DNA of 64,000 nucleotides from Polynucleobacter sp. AP-Kolm-20A-A1 (lineage in GTDB: Bacteria; Pseudomonadota; Gammaproteobacteria; Burkholderiales; Burkholderiaceae): the NCBI RefSeq assembly GCF_018688315.1, contig NZ_CP061315.1:1116001-1180000 (forward strand), read 5' to 3'. Of the stretch, positions 16,534 through 25,902 are shown piece after piece; position 1 is the stretch's first letter; the number at the start of each line of letters is the position of its first letter. The notes beneath the pieces are model-generated. The model was not told the DNA's origin, did no database searches, and saw only the letters and a list, made by a program, of their open reading frames with translations. The translations under genes were made by a program, and so were the position numbers.

Positions 16534-19425
16534 TTAAACAATAGCCGCCTTATTCATCTTGGGATCATTGGTGCCGTAACCCATGTACTTGGATGCCTGG
16601 CCACCCTTTGCTAGCTTGACCGCGCAGTACTTAAATTCAGGGATCTTGCCAAATGGATCTAAGGCTGGATTCGTGATTAAGTTAGCTGCAGCCTCGAAGT
16701 ATGCAAACGGAATAAAGACCACTCCTCTTGGCGTGCCGTCATCCCTTCTCACGTGGATACCAACTTCGCCGCGACGAGATTGCACGGTAATGACATCACC
16801 AGCAGAAACACCTAACTGGGTCATATCTTCACCATTCATAGAGACAGTTGCCATTGGCTCAATCGCATCAAGCACAGTCGCCCGGCGCGTCATACTGCCG
16901 GTATGCCAATGCTCTAGCTGACGACCTGTGATCAACACAAATGGGTACTCAGTATCGGGACGCTCATTTGCCGGAATGATGTCAGCAGGAACGAGTTTCA
17001 CCTTTCCATCAGCAGTTGCAAATTTGTCATCAAATACGATCGGACGACCTGGATCATCGAGTGACAGACATGGATAGGTCACGCTAGATTCTTTTTCTAA
17101 GCGCTCCCAAGTAATGCCATTGATAGCAGCATGCATGGCTTGACGCATTTCGTCATATACCTGCGCCACCCCAGCATCAGGGCCTTGGTAATTCCAATTC
17201 AGGCCCATACGCTTGGCGATCTCCTGAATGATCCAAAGATCCGGCTTCGCATCGCCTGGGGGATTAATTGCCTTCTTACCCATTTGGACCATGCGGTCTG
17301 TATTGCTTGCCGTACCAACCTTCTCAGGCCATGCGCTTGCTGGTAATACAACGTCAGCGAGCAATGCGGTTTCAGTCATAAAGATATCTTGCACAACCAA
17401 GTGCTCTAAAGATGCAAGCGCATGACGTGCATGATTCAAATCGGGGTCACTCATCGCAGGATTTTCACCCTCGACATACATGCCGCGAATCTTATCGGGA
17501 TCACTATCGGGCGCAGTGATCTTATGCATGATCTCAACCACGGTATAGCCAGGTTTTTTGTCTAACGGTGTATCCCAGAACTTTTCAAACCAAGCATGCG
17601 CTTCTGGATTATCAACACGCTGGTAGTTCGGGAACATCATCGGGATCAAACCGGCATCACTAGCGCCCTGCACGTTGTTTTGACCACGCAATGGATGCAA
17701 GCCTGATCCAGGCTTACCGATTTGGCCTGTAATACTGACCAAGGCAATTAAGCAACGCGCATTGTCAGTACCATGTACGTGTTGGCTGACACCCATGCCC
17801 CACAAAATCATCGCTGACTTGGTGGTTGCAAACTCTCTAGCCACTTCACGCAAGGTCTCTGACGGAATACCGCAGATTGGTGCCATTGCTTCAGGGCTAT
17901 AGCCTTTGATATTTTCTTTTAAAGCTTCAAAATTGCTCGCACGATTTTGAATGAAGTCTTTATCAGCCAAACCTTCTTCAATGATCGTGTAGATCATGGC
18001 GTTCAGCATTGCCACATCAGTGTCTGGCTTGAACTGCATCGTGCGCCAAGCATGCTTACTAATGTCTGTTTTACGAGGATCGCAAAGTACGATCTTGGCT
18101 CCCCGTTTAGCGGCATTCTTAAACCAGGTGGCTGCCACTGGGTGGTTAGCCGTTGGATTAGAACCAATCAACATAATTAAGCTCGAATGCTCAACGTCAT
18201 TCACTTGATTACTTACTGCACCAGAGCCTACGCCCTCCAAAAGCGCTGCTACTGAGGATGCATGACAAAGACGGGTGCAATGGTCTACGTTATTGCTACC
18301 AAATCCAGTACGAACCAGTTTCTGGAACAAATACGCTTCTTCGTTACTGCCTTTTGCAGAACCAAAACCTGCCAACACTTTGAGACCATGTTGATCTTTG
18401 AGTTTCTTGAGGCCGCCACCTGCAAAATCAAGCGCCTCTTCCCAAGTTGCTTCACGGAAGATCTCTGACCAGTCCTGATCTTTTTCCAATAAAGACTCGT
18501 CTTTAGGTACACCTGGTTTGCGAATGAGTGGTTTCGTTAAGCGCTGTGGGTTATGGATGTAATCCATACCAAAGCGACCCTTTACACAAAGACGATTGTG
18601 GTTGGCTGGGCCATCACGACCTTCAACGCTAACAATTTTTTCATCTTTGACGTTATAGGTGATCTGACAACCTACGCCACAGAATGGACAAACTGAATCA
18701 ACCTTGCGATCAACTGTTTGTGAACCAATCAATCCCTTAGGCATCAATGCGCCGGTTGGGCATGCTTGCACACATTCGCCACAAGCTACGCAAGTACTGT
18801 CACCCATTGGGTCATTCAGGTCAAAAACGATTTCGCTGTGGGCGCCGCGCATTGCGTAGCCGATCACATCATTGACCTGCTCTTCACGGCAAGCGCGTAC
18901 ACAACGATTACATTGAATACAGGCATCCAGATTAACTGCCATCGCTGGATGGGAGATATCGCTCGCAACTTTTTCACGGCGCAAGGCCTTGAGTTCTGGA
19001 CGAACACTAACGTCCATACGCGCTGCCCAAGTGCTCAGCTCGCCATGTTGATTTTTTTGCTCTTCTTCTTTGCTATCGCCAACCCATTTAAAGCCTTGGT
19101 CTGGCATATCGGACAGCAACATCTCGAGCACAAGCTTTTGACTCTTTAATGCACGTTCGCTATTGGCCTTCACATCCATGCCTGGAGTAGCGCTTCTGCA
19201 GCAACTCGGAGCTAATGTACGCTCGCCATTAATTTCAACTACGCATGCACGGCAATTGCCATCTGGGCGATAGCCGTCTTTAAAGCAGAGATGCGGAATA
19301 TCAATACCGTGACGTTTAGCAGCCTTCAGAATTGTTTCTCCTTCATAGGAAACAATCGTCTTGCCGTCTAGCTTGAACTCTACGGTTTGGAGTTCAAGTT
19401 CTTTTGGATTAGTTGGTGCGTTCAT
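16534..19425 (-). CDS. fdsA: NAD-dependent formate dehydrogenase, molybdenum catalytic alpha subunit
   Basis: 963 residues. Oxidises formate to CO2 in the cytoplasm and passes electrons to the beta/gamma subunit for NAD+ reduction. The N-terminus is NuoG-like, with a [2Fe-2S] ferredoxin (Cys47, 58, 61, 75/76) and a His/Cys cluster region. Two [4Fe-4S] sets follow (CIQCNRCVRAC; CVACGECVQAC), then CPFCGVGC (246-253) next to the bis-MGD molybdenum cofactor domain. Cys387-His388 (HCTRLCHAS) match the molybdenum ligand and adjacent His of soluble formate dehydrogenases. It is a cysteine enzyme, not a selenocysteine one. The C-terminal cofactor-binding domain is complete. The gene lies 35 bp downstream of the fused gamma/beta subunit. 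Confidence 0.92.
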   Translation of the reverse strand: MNAPTNPKELELQTVEFKLDGKTIVSYEGETILKAAKRHGIDIPHLCFKDGYRPDGNCRACVVEINGERTLAPSCCRSATPGMDVKANSERALKSQKLVLEMLLSDMPDQGFKWVGDSKEEEQKNQHGELSTWAARMDVSVRPELKALRREKVASDISHPAMAVNLDACIQCNRCVRACREEQVNDVIGYAMRGAHSEIVFDLNDPMGDSTCVACGECVQACPTGALMPKGLIGSQTVDRKVDSVCPFCGVGCQITYNVKDEKIVSVEGRDGPANHNRLCVKGRFGMDYIHNPQRLTKPLIRKPGVPKDESLLEKDQDWSEIFREATWEEALDFAGGGLKKLKDQHGLKVLAGFGSAKGSNEEAYLFQKLVRTGFGSNNVDHCTRLCHASSVAALLEGVGSGAVSNQVNDVEHSSLIMLIGSNPTANHPVAATWFKNAAKRGAKIVLCDPRKTDISKHAWRTMQFKPDTDVAMLNAMIYTIIEEGLADKDFIQNRASNFEALKENIKGYSPEAMAPICGIPSETLREVAREFATTKSAMILWGMGVSQHVHGTDNARCLIALVSITGQIGKPGSGLHPLRGQNNVQGASDAGLIPMMFPNYQRVDNPEAHAWFEKFWDTPLDKKPGYTVVEIMHKITAPDSDPDKIRGMYVEGENPAMSDPDLNHARHALASLEHLVVQDIFMTETALLADVVLPASAWPEKVGTASNTDRMVQMGKKAINPPGDAKPDLWIIQEIAKRMGLNWNYQGPDAGVAQVYDEMRQAMHAAINGITWERLEKESSVTYPCLSLDDPGRPIVFDDKFATADGKVKLVPADIIPANERPDTEYPFVLITGRQLEHWHTGSMTRRATVLDAIEPMATVSMNGEDMTQLGVSAGDVITVQSRRGEVGIHVRRDDGTPRGVVFIPFAYFEAAANLITNPALDPFGKIPEFKYCAVKLAKGGQASKYMGYGTNDPKMNKAAIV

Positions 19426-19460
19426 ATTTGTCTCGTTCTTCCCTATTTTTTATAAGTGGC

Positions 19461-21263
19461 CTACTTCACTTCTTCTGGGAAATATTTATGAATACAACGA
19501 ATTGGGTTTGGTGCTGCTTGACCAAGGCCACAGATAGAAGCATCCACCATCACGGTAGCTAAATCTTCCAAGGTCTCTTGATCCCAAGATTTGGCTTGCA
19601 TTAATTGCGCGGCTTTACCGGTGCCAACACGACATGGTGTGCACTGACCGCAACTCTCATGCTCAAAGAAGTGCATGACGTTTAATGCCATGTCGCGCGC
19701 TTTATCTTTGTCACTAAACACCATCACGGCAGCAGATCCAATAAAACAACCATAGGGCTGCAAGGTATCGAAGTCGAGAGGAATGTCATTCATAGTGGCT
19801 GGCAAGATGCCGCCTGATGCGCCGCCAGGTAGATAGCCGTAGAACTTGTGACCATCTTGCATACCACCACAATACTCATCAATTAATTCTTGAATGGTGA
19901 TGCCAGCTGGAGCCAATTTCACGCCAGGCTGTTTCACACGTCCGCTGACGCTAAAGCTACGCAGCCCTTTACGATCATGGCGACCAAATGAACTAAACCA
20001 CTCTGGTCCACGCTGCACAATATCGCGCACCCAATAGAGAGTCTCAAAGTTGTGCTCTAAAGTTGGACGACCAAATAAACCTACCTGAGCAATGTATGGA
20101 GGGCGCATACGTGGCTCACCACGTTTACCTTCAATACTTTCAATCATGGCAGATTCTTCACCGCAGATATAGGCGCCAGCACCACGACGCAGTTCAATGT
20201 TCGGAATCGCAAACGGAGGGTTGGCCTTAAGTTTGGCAAGTTCTTTTTCTAGCAACTCACGGCAACCGTGATACTCATCACGCAAGTAGATGTAGCAAGC
20301 ATCAATGCCCACTACATTGGCTGCAATTAACAAACCTTCTAAGAAGCGATGTGGATCGCGCTCAAGATAAGTACGGTCTTTAAATGTGCCTGGCTCACCT
20401 TCGTCAATATTGACGGCCATGAGCTTAGGAGCCGCTTGATCTTTCACAATGCGCCATTTACGACCTGCCGGAAATCCTGCGCCACCTAAACCACGCAAGC
20501 CAGAATTTTCCATGGCTTTGATAATGCTCTCAGCATCTTTCTTACCTTCATGAATTTCTTTTGCCAAGGCATAACCACCCTGTGCACGATAGGATTCATA
20601 ACCAACATAGTCAGGAGAAAGCGCTTGATTCTCGCCTTGTGGTGAAACACCCTTCTCTGCCAATGTTGCTGGTTCAAAGTTGGCATTGTCTTTTGCCATA
20701 GGTTGAGTGGTCAGCTTGTTCTTAACGGCTGCTTGCACCTTATCAGCGGTGGCAAAGAGCACTGGGTACTGATGTACCACGGCCACCGGTGCTTGTTCAC
20801 AACGGCCTACGCATGGGGCAGCAATCACTTTGACATTTGGGTTGCCTAAGATGGCTGGTAATTTCGCGAGTAAGTTTTGTGCACCGGCTAATTCACATGC
20901 GATGCCATCACATACACGCACAGTGATATCGGCTACTGGATCATTACCGCGTACCACTTCAAAGTGGTGATAGAAAGTAGCAACTTCATACACTTCTGCC
21001 ATTGGCAGATTCATTTCTTTTGCCAATGCAACCAAATGACGATCATGCAATGCACGATATTCATCATTGAGCTTATGTAAATTTTCAATTAACAAATCAC
21101 GACGATGCGGTGCATCACCAATTAATTGACGCACCTCTGCAAGAGAAGCGTCATCTGCTTGACGACCTTTTAACTTGCTCTTGCGTCGAATGGTTTCCCT
21201 CAAATCATCTGCTGTGGCAACAGCCACTGCCTTGATTTCTCCAGAAGGCTTTGGGTGATTCAT
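19461..21263 (-). CDS. Fused gamma-beta (NuoE-NuoF-like) subunit of NAD-dependent formate dehydrogenase
   Basis: 600 residues. Residues 20-185 are NuoE/FdsG-like, with a thioredoxin-fold [2Fe-2S] site of four cysteines (Cys118, 123, 151, 155: CDGIAC, CVGRC). After a linker of about 40 residues, 220-600 are NuoF/FdsB-like: GLRGLGGAGFPAGRKW (FMN), NIDEGEPGTFKDR (NADH), and a [4Fe-4S] site ESCGQCTPC plus Cys578. In Cupriavidus and Rhodobacter these are separate fdsG and fdsB genes; here they form one polypeptide. The alpha subunit follows. No fdsC/fdhD sulfurtransferase or fdsD lies alongside, so maturation factors must be encoded elsewhere. Confidence 0.9.
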   Translation of the reverse strand: MNHPKPSGEIKAVAVATADDLRETIRRKSKLKGRQADDASLAEVRQLIGDAPHRRDLLIENLHKLNDEYRALHDRHLVALAKEMNLPMAEVYEVATFYHHFEVVRGNDPVADITVRVCDGIACELAGAQNLLAKLPAILGNPNVKVIAAPCVGRCEQAPVAVVHQYPVLFATADKVQAAVKNKLTTQPMAKDNANFEPATLAEKGVSPQGENQALSPDYVGYESYRAQGGYALAKEIHEGKKDAESIIKAMENSGLRGLGGAGFPAGRKWRIVKDQAAPKLMAVNIDEGEPGTFKDRTYLERDPHRFLEGLLIAANVVGIDACYIYLRDEYHGCRELLEKELAKLKANPPFAIPNIELRRGAGAYICGEESAMIESIEGKRGEPRMRPPYIAQVGLFGRPTLEHNFETLYWVRDIVQRGPEWFSSFGRHDRKGLRSFSVSGRVKQPGVKLAPAGITIQELIDEYCGGMQDGHKFYGYLPGGASGGILPATMNDIPLDFDTLQPYGCFIGSAAVMVFSDKDKARDMALNVMHFFEHESCGQCTPCRVGTGKAAQLMQAKSWDQETLEDLATVMVDASICGLGQAAPNPIRCIHKYFPEEVK

Positions 21264-21378
21264 AGTCTTTAGTCTCTAATTGTTCTTTTTCTAATACTTT
21301 TTCAAGGCGAGTCAACGACTTACCTCATCGCCAACAGGCAATTTCAACACTGATTTTGGTGTATTTCCCCCCTCAAGT

Positions 21379-21396
21379 CCTTGACGGCGCTCAAGG
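21379..21396. promoter_or_regulatory. Inverted repeat upstream of the formate dehydrogenase operon
   Basis: CCTTGA-CGGCGC-TCAAGG, with perfect 6-bp arms, lies 116 bp upstream of the fused subunit gene in a 158-bp gap. The position would suit a regulator site. It may be chance, and no matching second copy was found nearby. Confidence 0.25.
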
Positions 21397-21397
21397 G

Positions 21398-21418
21398 AAT
21401 AAAACCAGGGTTTACCCT
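21398..21418 (-). terminator. Weak hairpin after the small lipoprotein gene
   Basis: On the minus strand AGGGT-AA-ACCCT (21407-21418) is followed by GGTTTTATT just past the stop at 21422. The stem is short, so it is at best a weak terminator for the DUF748-lipoprotein unit. Confidence 0.35.
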
Positions 21419-21421
21419 AGT

Positions 21422-21646
21422 TTAGAGGAGTGATGGGGACGGCTTGTCGCCAGGAGGCAAGGAGTAATCGAGCTTACGTTCGTAAAGGCGCGCCTTGTAG
21501 CAGTCGTTGTAGCCAGGACTGCCGATTTGCCATCCGATTGAGGTGCAATCATCTTGCGCTGCAGACTCAATAGAGCCACAGCCAGACAGGGTTAGCGTAG
21601 CAAGAGCCATGGCAGCGAAGAGGAGGCGTAATTTTGTTGAATTCAT
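21422..21646 (-). CDS. Small lipoprotein of unknown function
   Basis: 74 residues from the ATG at 21646 (MNSTKLRLLFAAMALA). The lipobox LTLSGC places the lipidated cysteine near residue 23. The short mature part holds two further cysteines (DDCTSIGWQIG, YNDCYKARLYER) that could pair. The gene starts 10 bp after the stop of the DUF748 gene, so they are probably co-transcribed. I do not recognise a named family. An upstream start at 21679 would overlap the DUF748 gene and spoil the signal peptide. Confidence 0.7.
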   Translation of the reverse strand: MNSTKLRLLFAAMALATLTLSGCGSIESAAQDDCTSIGWQIGSPGYNDCYKARLYERKLDYSLPPGDKPSPSLL

Positions 21647-21656
21647 AGGCTCAAGT

Positions 21657-24116
21657 CTACTTGATTCTGACCTCAACATCGAGAGGAATCCCCTCTTTTC
21701 CAGCCTCTGCAGTCTTCACGTCACCCACTTGAATGCGCTCTTTGAGGGTGGGATTAGCCTTCACCATTAAGTCGTATGCCAACTTAGCGCGATTGGTCGC
21801 CAATTCTTTTAACTCGGCATCACTTATAACTATCCCAGCGATTAATTCGTTATGTAATTGTTCGTTACGAGCCTCGCCATCTGGAAGCGTTAACAAGCGC
21901 TGTCCTAACTTGATGCGGCCGATATATTGAGCGTATGCCGCTTTTAATCCAGACTGAATGCGTGGATCAGTCAAGCTTGGTACTGGCACAGGCTCTCCCA
22001 GTGATAACTTAAACCCAGCATCTTTCAGAATGGCAGTGTCGGCTTTTGCTCTAGCAAGCGCTTGCTTGTCTTGCACAGGATCATAAGTGCCAAAAATTTC
22101 TAAACTGGAATTCGTACGCTTAGACAAGTACTCGCCAAACTTTTCAAGACGCTCTTGGTCAACTGGCAAAAAGACTACCTCGCCTGGAACTGCATTTACG
22201 CCCTCTTCACCGCCCATGCCCAATACAGCTGCTAAGGCCCTAAACGGTGCAGTAGCCACATTGGTAAGCACATTACTAATGGCCTGCCATACCAAACCGC
22301 TGGCGCTAAATTCTGGGGAGTCGACATTGCCTGCAATGCGAATCGTGACATCGATCGTGTCATCCGAATCTTCTAATAATGCAATCGCCAATCCCAGTGG
22401 TAATTTTTTACCCTGAAAGTCTGCGACCTCATCACCTAACTGCACTCTCTTAATAATGATTTGATTGCTACCGTTTAATTGGCCATCTTTCGCGCGGTAG
22501 TTCAAGTTCAGATTGAGATTGCCGCCAGTGATTTGATGGCCCGCATAAGTCATCACAGCAGGATTAAAGGTGGTGAGCGGTAAATTCCGAAAGCTCATCA
22601 AGATATCGTGATTACGACGTGGATCATCGAAAGAGGCTTGACCTTTTGCGCGCATACTTCCGGAGCCCGCCACTACACCATCCATCGCAATGGAAGTAAA
22701 GCGTCCAGGAACATTGCTGGCACCCAAGAATGTAGCATTGAACTTTTTAATGTCGACTTTAAAGTTAGGTCGCATCGCTAAATCCATGAAGTAGACCTCG
22801 CCATTTTTGAGATTGACCGTACGAATATCTAAATTAAATGTATCTTTGCTTACTTGCGTAGCGGCGACCTTTGCAGGCTCCGCCTGAGGACTTTCTGAAT
22901 TCACCTCAGCCGTTTTGGTTACCTGTGGTTTTGAGAATAAGCGGCGGAAATTCGATAAACCCTGATCATTAATTTCAAAACGCAAATTCGGATGATCCAA
23001 GATCACTTCATCAATTGCGAGTGCAGTCGACTTAATGCCGGAATTTTTACTGCTCTTATATTCAAGCTGACGAATATCCGCGCTATCCCAAGTAATCAGC
23101 GGTGTTTTTTCACCCTTCTCGATGACAGACAAATTGCTTAACTGCGCATCGCCAGAAATTACTTCAGCTTCTCCGCCCAACTTGACTGCAAGATCTGCAT
23201 TCAACACTCCGCTGGTACCAACTAATTCCTTATTCGCTGGCAACAAGGCAATCAATGGCGCTGTGGAGATATCGACAATCTTGACCTTACCCTCTAGGGC
23301 TTTCGATGCAGTGTTCAAATCCCAGTGAGAGCGAATATTGCCACCATCCAACTGAAGATCTAATTGAAGCCCCAGACGATTAGGGCTTGGGTTATCTAGC
23401 CCTCCGCCAATCACTACCTTATTAAAGGCGATCGTCTTGTTCATGCCAGGTATAAGCAATTGCAAGGAGCCCAGATTGAAGTCGTACTGCCCTCGTACAC
23501 CTGAAACCACGCCATTTTGGTCATAGTTCGCTACGTCGAGCAATTTGATAGAGAACGGTTTGAGATCCTCTTTTAACTTTGAAGAGTCATCTATCAAACT
23601 CAGAGATCCCGCCTTTACCAAAAACTCATCTACCGAAATCTTGATAGGCTTTTTTTCCGCCTGAGGATCTTTTGGCGGAAGGTTTTTTTCTACTGCATGA
23701 ATAAACTCTTGCCAATTCCATTGCACTGCTTGCTTGCTCTGTTGCCTTATTGCCGCGCGCTTCTCAACCAAGATCTTTGGCTCATCTAGCAAGATCTCAT
23801 CAAAGCCCACTTCGCCCAATAGCAGCTTAGTCCACTTTAGAGTGATCGCTAGTTTCTTAAACTCCAGCAGCTTTGCGCTACCGCCTTTAGCAATATGCAA
23901 ACCATCGAGCTCTATATGTAAGCGCAATGGAGAGAGGCTTAAGTCTTGATAGGCAATTTCATAACCCAGCTTGTCACCATACTCAGCCACCGCCTTTTTA
24001 ACCAGCCCAGGTACAAATGCATGGCTGCCCGCCCAAAAAAGAGCCAGCATAACCATTGCGGCACCCACTAGACGTAGGCCCCATCGTTTTATCTGAGGGT
24101 TTTGGAGGGAAAGCAT
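21657..24116 (-). CDS. DUF748/AsmA-like envelope protein
   Basis: 819 residues with one N-terminal membrane anchor (LVGAAMVMLALFWAGSHAFV), then a large periplasmic region of AsmA/DUF748 type: KLGYEIAYQDLSLSPLRL, KLAITLKWTKLLLGEVGFDE, and near the end LPLGLAIALLEDSDDTIDV with NVLTNVATAPFRALAAVLGM. Those C-terminal segments are the DUF748 signature. Related AsmA-type proteins are thought to bridge the periplasm and help lipid transport or outer-membrane assembly; the role of this one is not known. It is divergent from the DUF1080 gene and followed by a small lipoprotein. Confidence 0.82.
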   Translation of the reverse strand: MLSLQNPQIKRWGLRLVGAAMVMLALFWAGSHAFVPGLVKKAVAEYGDKLGYEIAYQDLSLSPLRLHIELDGLHIAKGGSAKLLEFKKLAITLKWTKLLLGEVGFDEILLDEPKILVEKRAAIRQQSKQAVQWNWQEFIHAVEKNLPPKDPQAEKKPIKISVDEFLVKAGSLSLIDDSSKLKEDLKPFSIKLLDVANYDQNGVVSGVRGQYDFNLGSLQLLIPGMNKTIAFNKVVIGGGLDNPSPNRLGLQLDLQLDGGNIRSHWDLNTASKALEGKVKIVDISTAPLIALLPANKELVGTSGVLNADLAVKLGGEAEVISGDAQLSNLSVIEKGEKTPLITWDSADIRQLEYKSSKNSGIKSTALAIDEVILDHPNLRFEINDQGLSNFRRLFSKPQVTKTAEVNSESPQAEPAKVAATQVSKDTFNLDIRTVNLKNGEVYFMDLAMRPNFKVDIKKFNATFLGASNVPGRFTSIAMDGVVAGSGSMRAKGQASFDDPRRNHDILMSFRNLPLTTFNPAVMTYAGHQITGGNLNLNLNYRAKDGQLNGSNQIIIKRVQLGDEVADFQGKKLPLGLAIALLEDSDDTIDVTIRIAGNVDSPEFSASGLVWQAISNVLTNVATAPFRALAAVLGMGGEEGVNAVPGEVVFLPVDQERLEKFGEYLSKRTNSSLEIFGTYDPVQDKQALARAKADTAILKDAGFKLSLGEPVPVPSLTDPRIQSGLKAAYAQYIGRIKLGQRLLTLPDGEARNEQLHNELIAGIVISDAELKELATNRAKLAYDLMVKANPTLKERIQVGDVKTAEAGKEGIPLDVEVRIK

Positions 24117-24193
24117 GTACTTGTCTTTAGCAATCGATATGGGTCACAATGAAAATTATCCCAGAACAATAAATATACCCTTTAGGAGACCCT

Positions 24194-24790
24194 ATGAAAC
24201 CAGTATTGAATAAGCTACTGTCGTCCACCCTCTTTTGTCTTTGCCTTATGGCTAATGGACCTGCAGCGTTCGCCCAAAATCAAGATGGTTTTACGAGCTT
24301 GATTGATGGAGTGAGTCTTAATGGCTGGAACATCATCGGTAGTGCTAACTGGGTAATTGGCAATGGGATGATTGAAGGCAATAAACCCAATGGATTTTTA
24401 GTGAGCGATAAGAGCTATAAAAACTTTGTGATCAAAGCAGAGTTCTGGGCAGAATCCAATACCAATAGCGGCATTTTTATTCGCTGCCAAGATCCCAACA
24501 AGGTAAGCCAATACAGCGCCTATGAAATCAATATTTGGGATACGCGCCCTGAGCAAGCATATGCAACCGGTGCGATTGTTGACGTTGCTAAGGTAAACCC
24601 CGTTCCTAAAGCTGGCGGACGTTGGAACACAATGGAGATTGTTGCCAATGGTTCCCATTTCAAGGTGAGCTTGAATGGGGTTGTTACTGTTGCCGATGCG
24701 CAGGATACTAAGTTTACCGATGGACCTATTGCACTGCAGTCCGCAGGTGGCACCATCAAATTTAGAAAGCTAGAAATTAAACCCCTTTAA
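24194..24790 (+). CDS. Secreted DUF1080 (3-keto-disaccharide hydrolase-like) protein
   Basis: 198 residues. Signal peptide LSSTLFCLCLMANGPAAFAQ, then a single DUF1080 jelly-roll domain: FTSLIDGVSLNGWN, NSGIFIRCQDP, AYEINIWDTRP, GRWNTMEIVANGSHFKVSLNG, GPIALQSAGGTIKFRKLEI. The family fold is concanavalin-like; some members hydrolyse 3-keto-glycosides, others have unknown ligands. A GGAG ribosome site lies upstream of the ATG. A strong hairpin follows the stop. It is alone on its strand here, and its substrate cannot be told from context. Confidence 0.82.
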   Translation: MKPVLNKLLSSTLFCLCLMANGPAAFAQNQDGFTSLIDGVSLNGWNIIGSANWVIGNGMIEGNKPNGFLVSDKSYKNFVIKAEFWAESNTNSGIFIRCQDPNKVSQYSAYEINIWDTRPEQAYATGAIVDVAKVNPVPKAGGRWNTMEIVANGSHFKVSLNGVVTVADAQDTKFTDGPIALQSAGGTIKFRKLEIKPL

Positions 24791-24810
24791 AAATACGCCT
24801 GCAATGAAGA

Positions 24811-24837
24811 AAGCCACCCTAGGGTGGCTTTTGTTTT
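24811..24837 (+). terminator. Rho-independent terminator after the DUF1080 gene
   Basis: A perfect 20-bp palindrome AAGCCACCCT/AGGGTGGCTT (24811-24830) is followed by TTGTTTT, 20 bp past the stop. It may also act on the convergent YciI gene from the other side. Confidence 0.8.
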
Positions 24838-24848
24838 ATCCGGGTTGC

Positions 24849-25151
24849 TTATGCCGGTGGAAATCCCACCTTTTGTGCCCACATATTATTAAAGACATGA
24901 ATCACTGGCTTCTCATACACACCAGCCTTGGTGAAGGGCTCATCTTTTAACCAAGCATCAGCATCTGCCCTACTCGGAAAATCGATTGCCAAAAGACTGC
25001 CTACAGTTGTCTGACCATCTTCCGATGTTAGTGGGCCAGCAAAAGCCATGCGATCTGCCAACTTCGCTAAATAGGCGCGATGCTCTGGGCGCACCTGAAC
25101 GCGTAGGTCTGCAGTGCCAGGACGGTCCATTAATAGAATTGCAAAAATCAT
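24849..25151 (-). CDS. YciI-family protein
   Basis: 100 residues covering one YciI-like ferredoxin-fold domain: ILLMDRPGTADLRVQVRPEH, YLAKLADRMAFAGPL, GSLLAIDFPSRADADAWLKDEPF, AGVYEKPVIHVFNNMW. The His in RPEH and the Asp before EPF are the conserved pocket residues of the family. Molecular function is poorly defined; homologues are often small dimeric enzymes or accessory subunits. It stands alone between two terminators. Confidence 0.8.
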   Translation of the reverse strand: MIFAILLMDRPGTADLRVQVRPEHRAYLAKLADRMAFAGPLTSEDGQTTVGSLLAIDFPSRADADAWLKDEPFTKAGVYEKPVIHVFNNMWAQKVGFPPA

Positions 25152-25248
25152 TGTTATCTCCCAATGTCGTTATTTAAGTATTACTCTCGACTGCTCGTTC
25201 TTTTGCGGCATGAATGAGATATTACGGTAAAACCAATTTCCCAAAAGA

Positions 25249-25271
25249 AAAAACCGCCCGAAGGCGGTTTT
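25249..25271 (-). terminator. Rho-independent terminator of the phasin gene
   Basis: On the minus strand AAACCGCC-TTCG-GGCGGTTTTTTC forms a stable tetraloop hairpin (25252-25269) with a T-run, 23 bp past the phasin stop. Confidence 0.85.
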
Positions 25272-25292
25272 CAATAAAGCGGTTAAAACGAA

Positions 25293-25865
25293 TTAAGCAG
25301 CTTTACGTGTCTTAGCAGCTGGCTTAGCAACAGCATATTGACCTTGAATGTTTGCCATTGCAGCGTCAACACTCTTCTCAAAGTTAGCAAATGCGTCAGT
25401 TGCAGTTGCACGAACTTGGTCGAACTGTTGGAGTGAAGATTCGAATGCAGTTTTGAATGCAGATACAAATGCCTCAGAACCAGCAGGAGCTGTTTTAGTA
25501 GCTTCTTTAACGAACTTAACTAAGTCGTCACGTGCGTCGTCGATTGAAGCATCGATAACTTGAGCAACTTCTTTATTGCCATTGCGAACAACTTTGTTCA
25601 CTTTAGCTTGGTAAGCAGCAGCGTACTTAGCAGCTTCTTGAGCAACTTCAGGCTGAGCCAATTTAGTTAATTGCTGTGGATCCTTGATTGCCAACAATTG
25701 TGTGCTTGCATCTTGTGCAGCAGCCATTGCATCTTTAGCAGCAGCTTGGTTGATTTCTGCCAACTCTTGCGCGCTTTCAACAGCAACTTGTGCCAAGTGT
25801 TTTGCGTTTTCAACTGCTTTAGCTTGAGCTTGAGCGATCTGGTCGTTTAATTGTGCTTGAAACAT
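25293..25865 (-). CDS. Phasin (polyhydroxyalkanoate granule-associated protein)
   Basis: 190 residues, almost entirely alpha-helical and rich in Ala, Lys, Glu and Gln. It has the phasin_2 pattern: QLNDQIAQAQAKAVENAKHL, AKDAMAAAQDAST, IKDPQQLTKLAQPEVAQEAA and a lysine-rich end VAKPAAKTRKAA. Phasins coat storage granules and limit their size. The gene is monocistronic, with a terminator after it and three TGCNNNGCACCA sites upstream. No other PHA genes lie in the window. Confidence 0.88.
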   Translation of the reverse strand: MFQAQLNDQIAQAQAKAVENAKHLAQVAVESAQELAEINQAAAKDAMAAAQDASTQLLAIKDPQQLTKLAQPEVAQEAAKYAAAYQAKVNKVVRNGNKEVAQVIDASIDDARDDLVKFVKEATKTAPAGSEAFVSAFKTAFESSLQQFDQVRATATDAFANFEKSVDAAMANIQGQYAVAKPAAKTRKAA

Positions 25866-25902
25866 GATTTTTCCTAACTTAAGTAATTTGGTTAAATTTT
25901 AT

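Noticed and set aside
18766..19149. Open frame of 127 codons on the plus strand
   Set aside because: Antisense to the ferredoxin-like part of the formate dehydrogenase alpha subunit; no independent signal.
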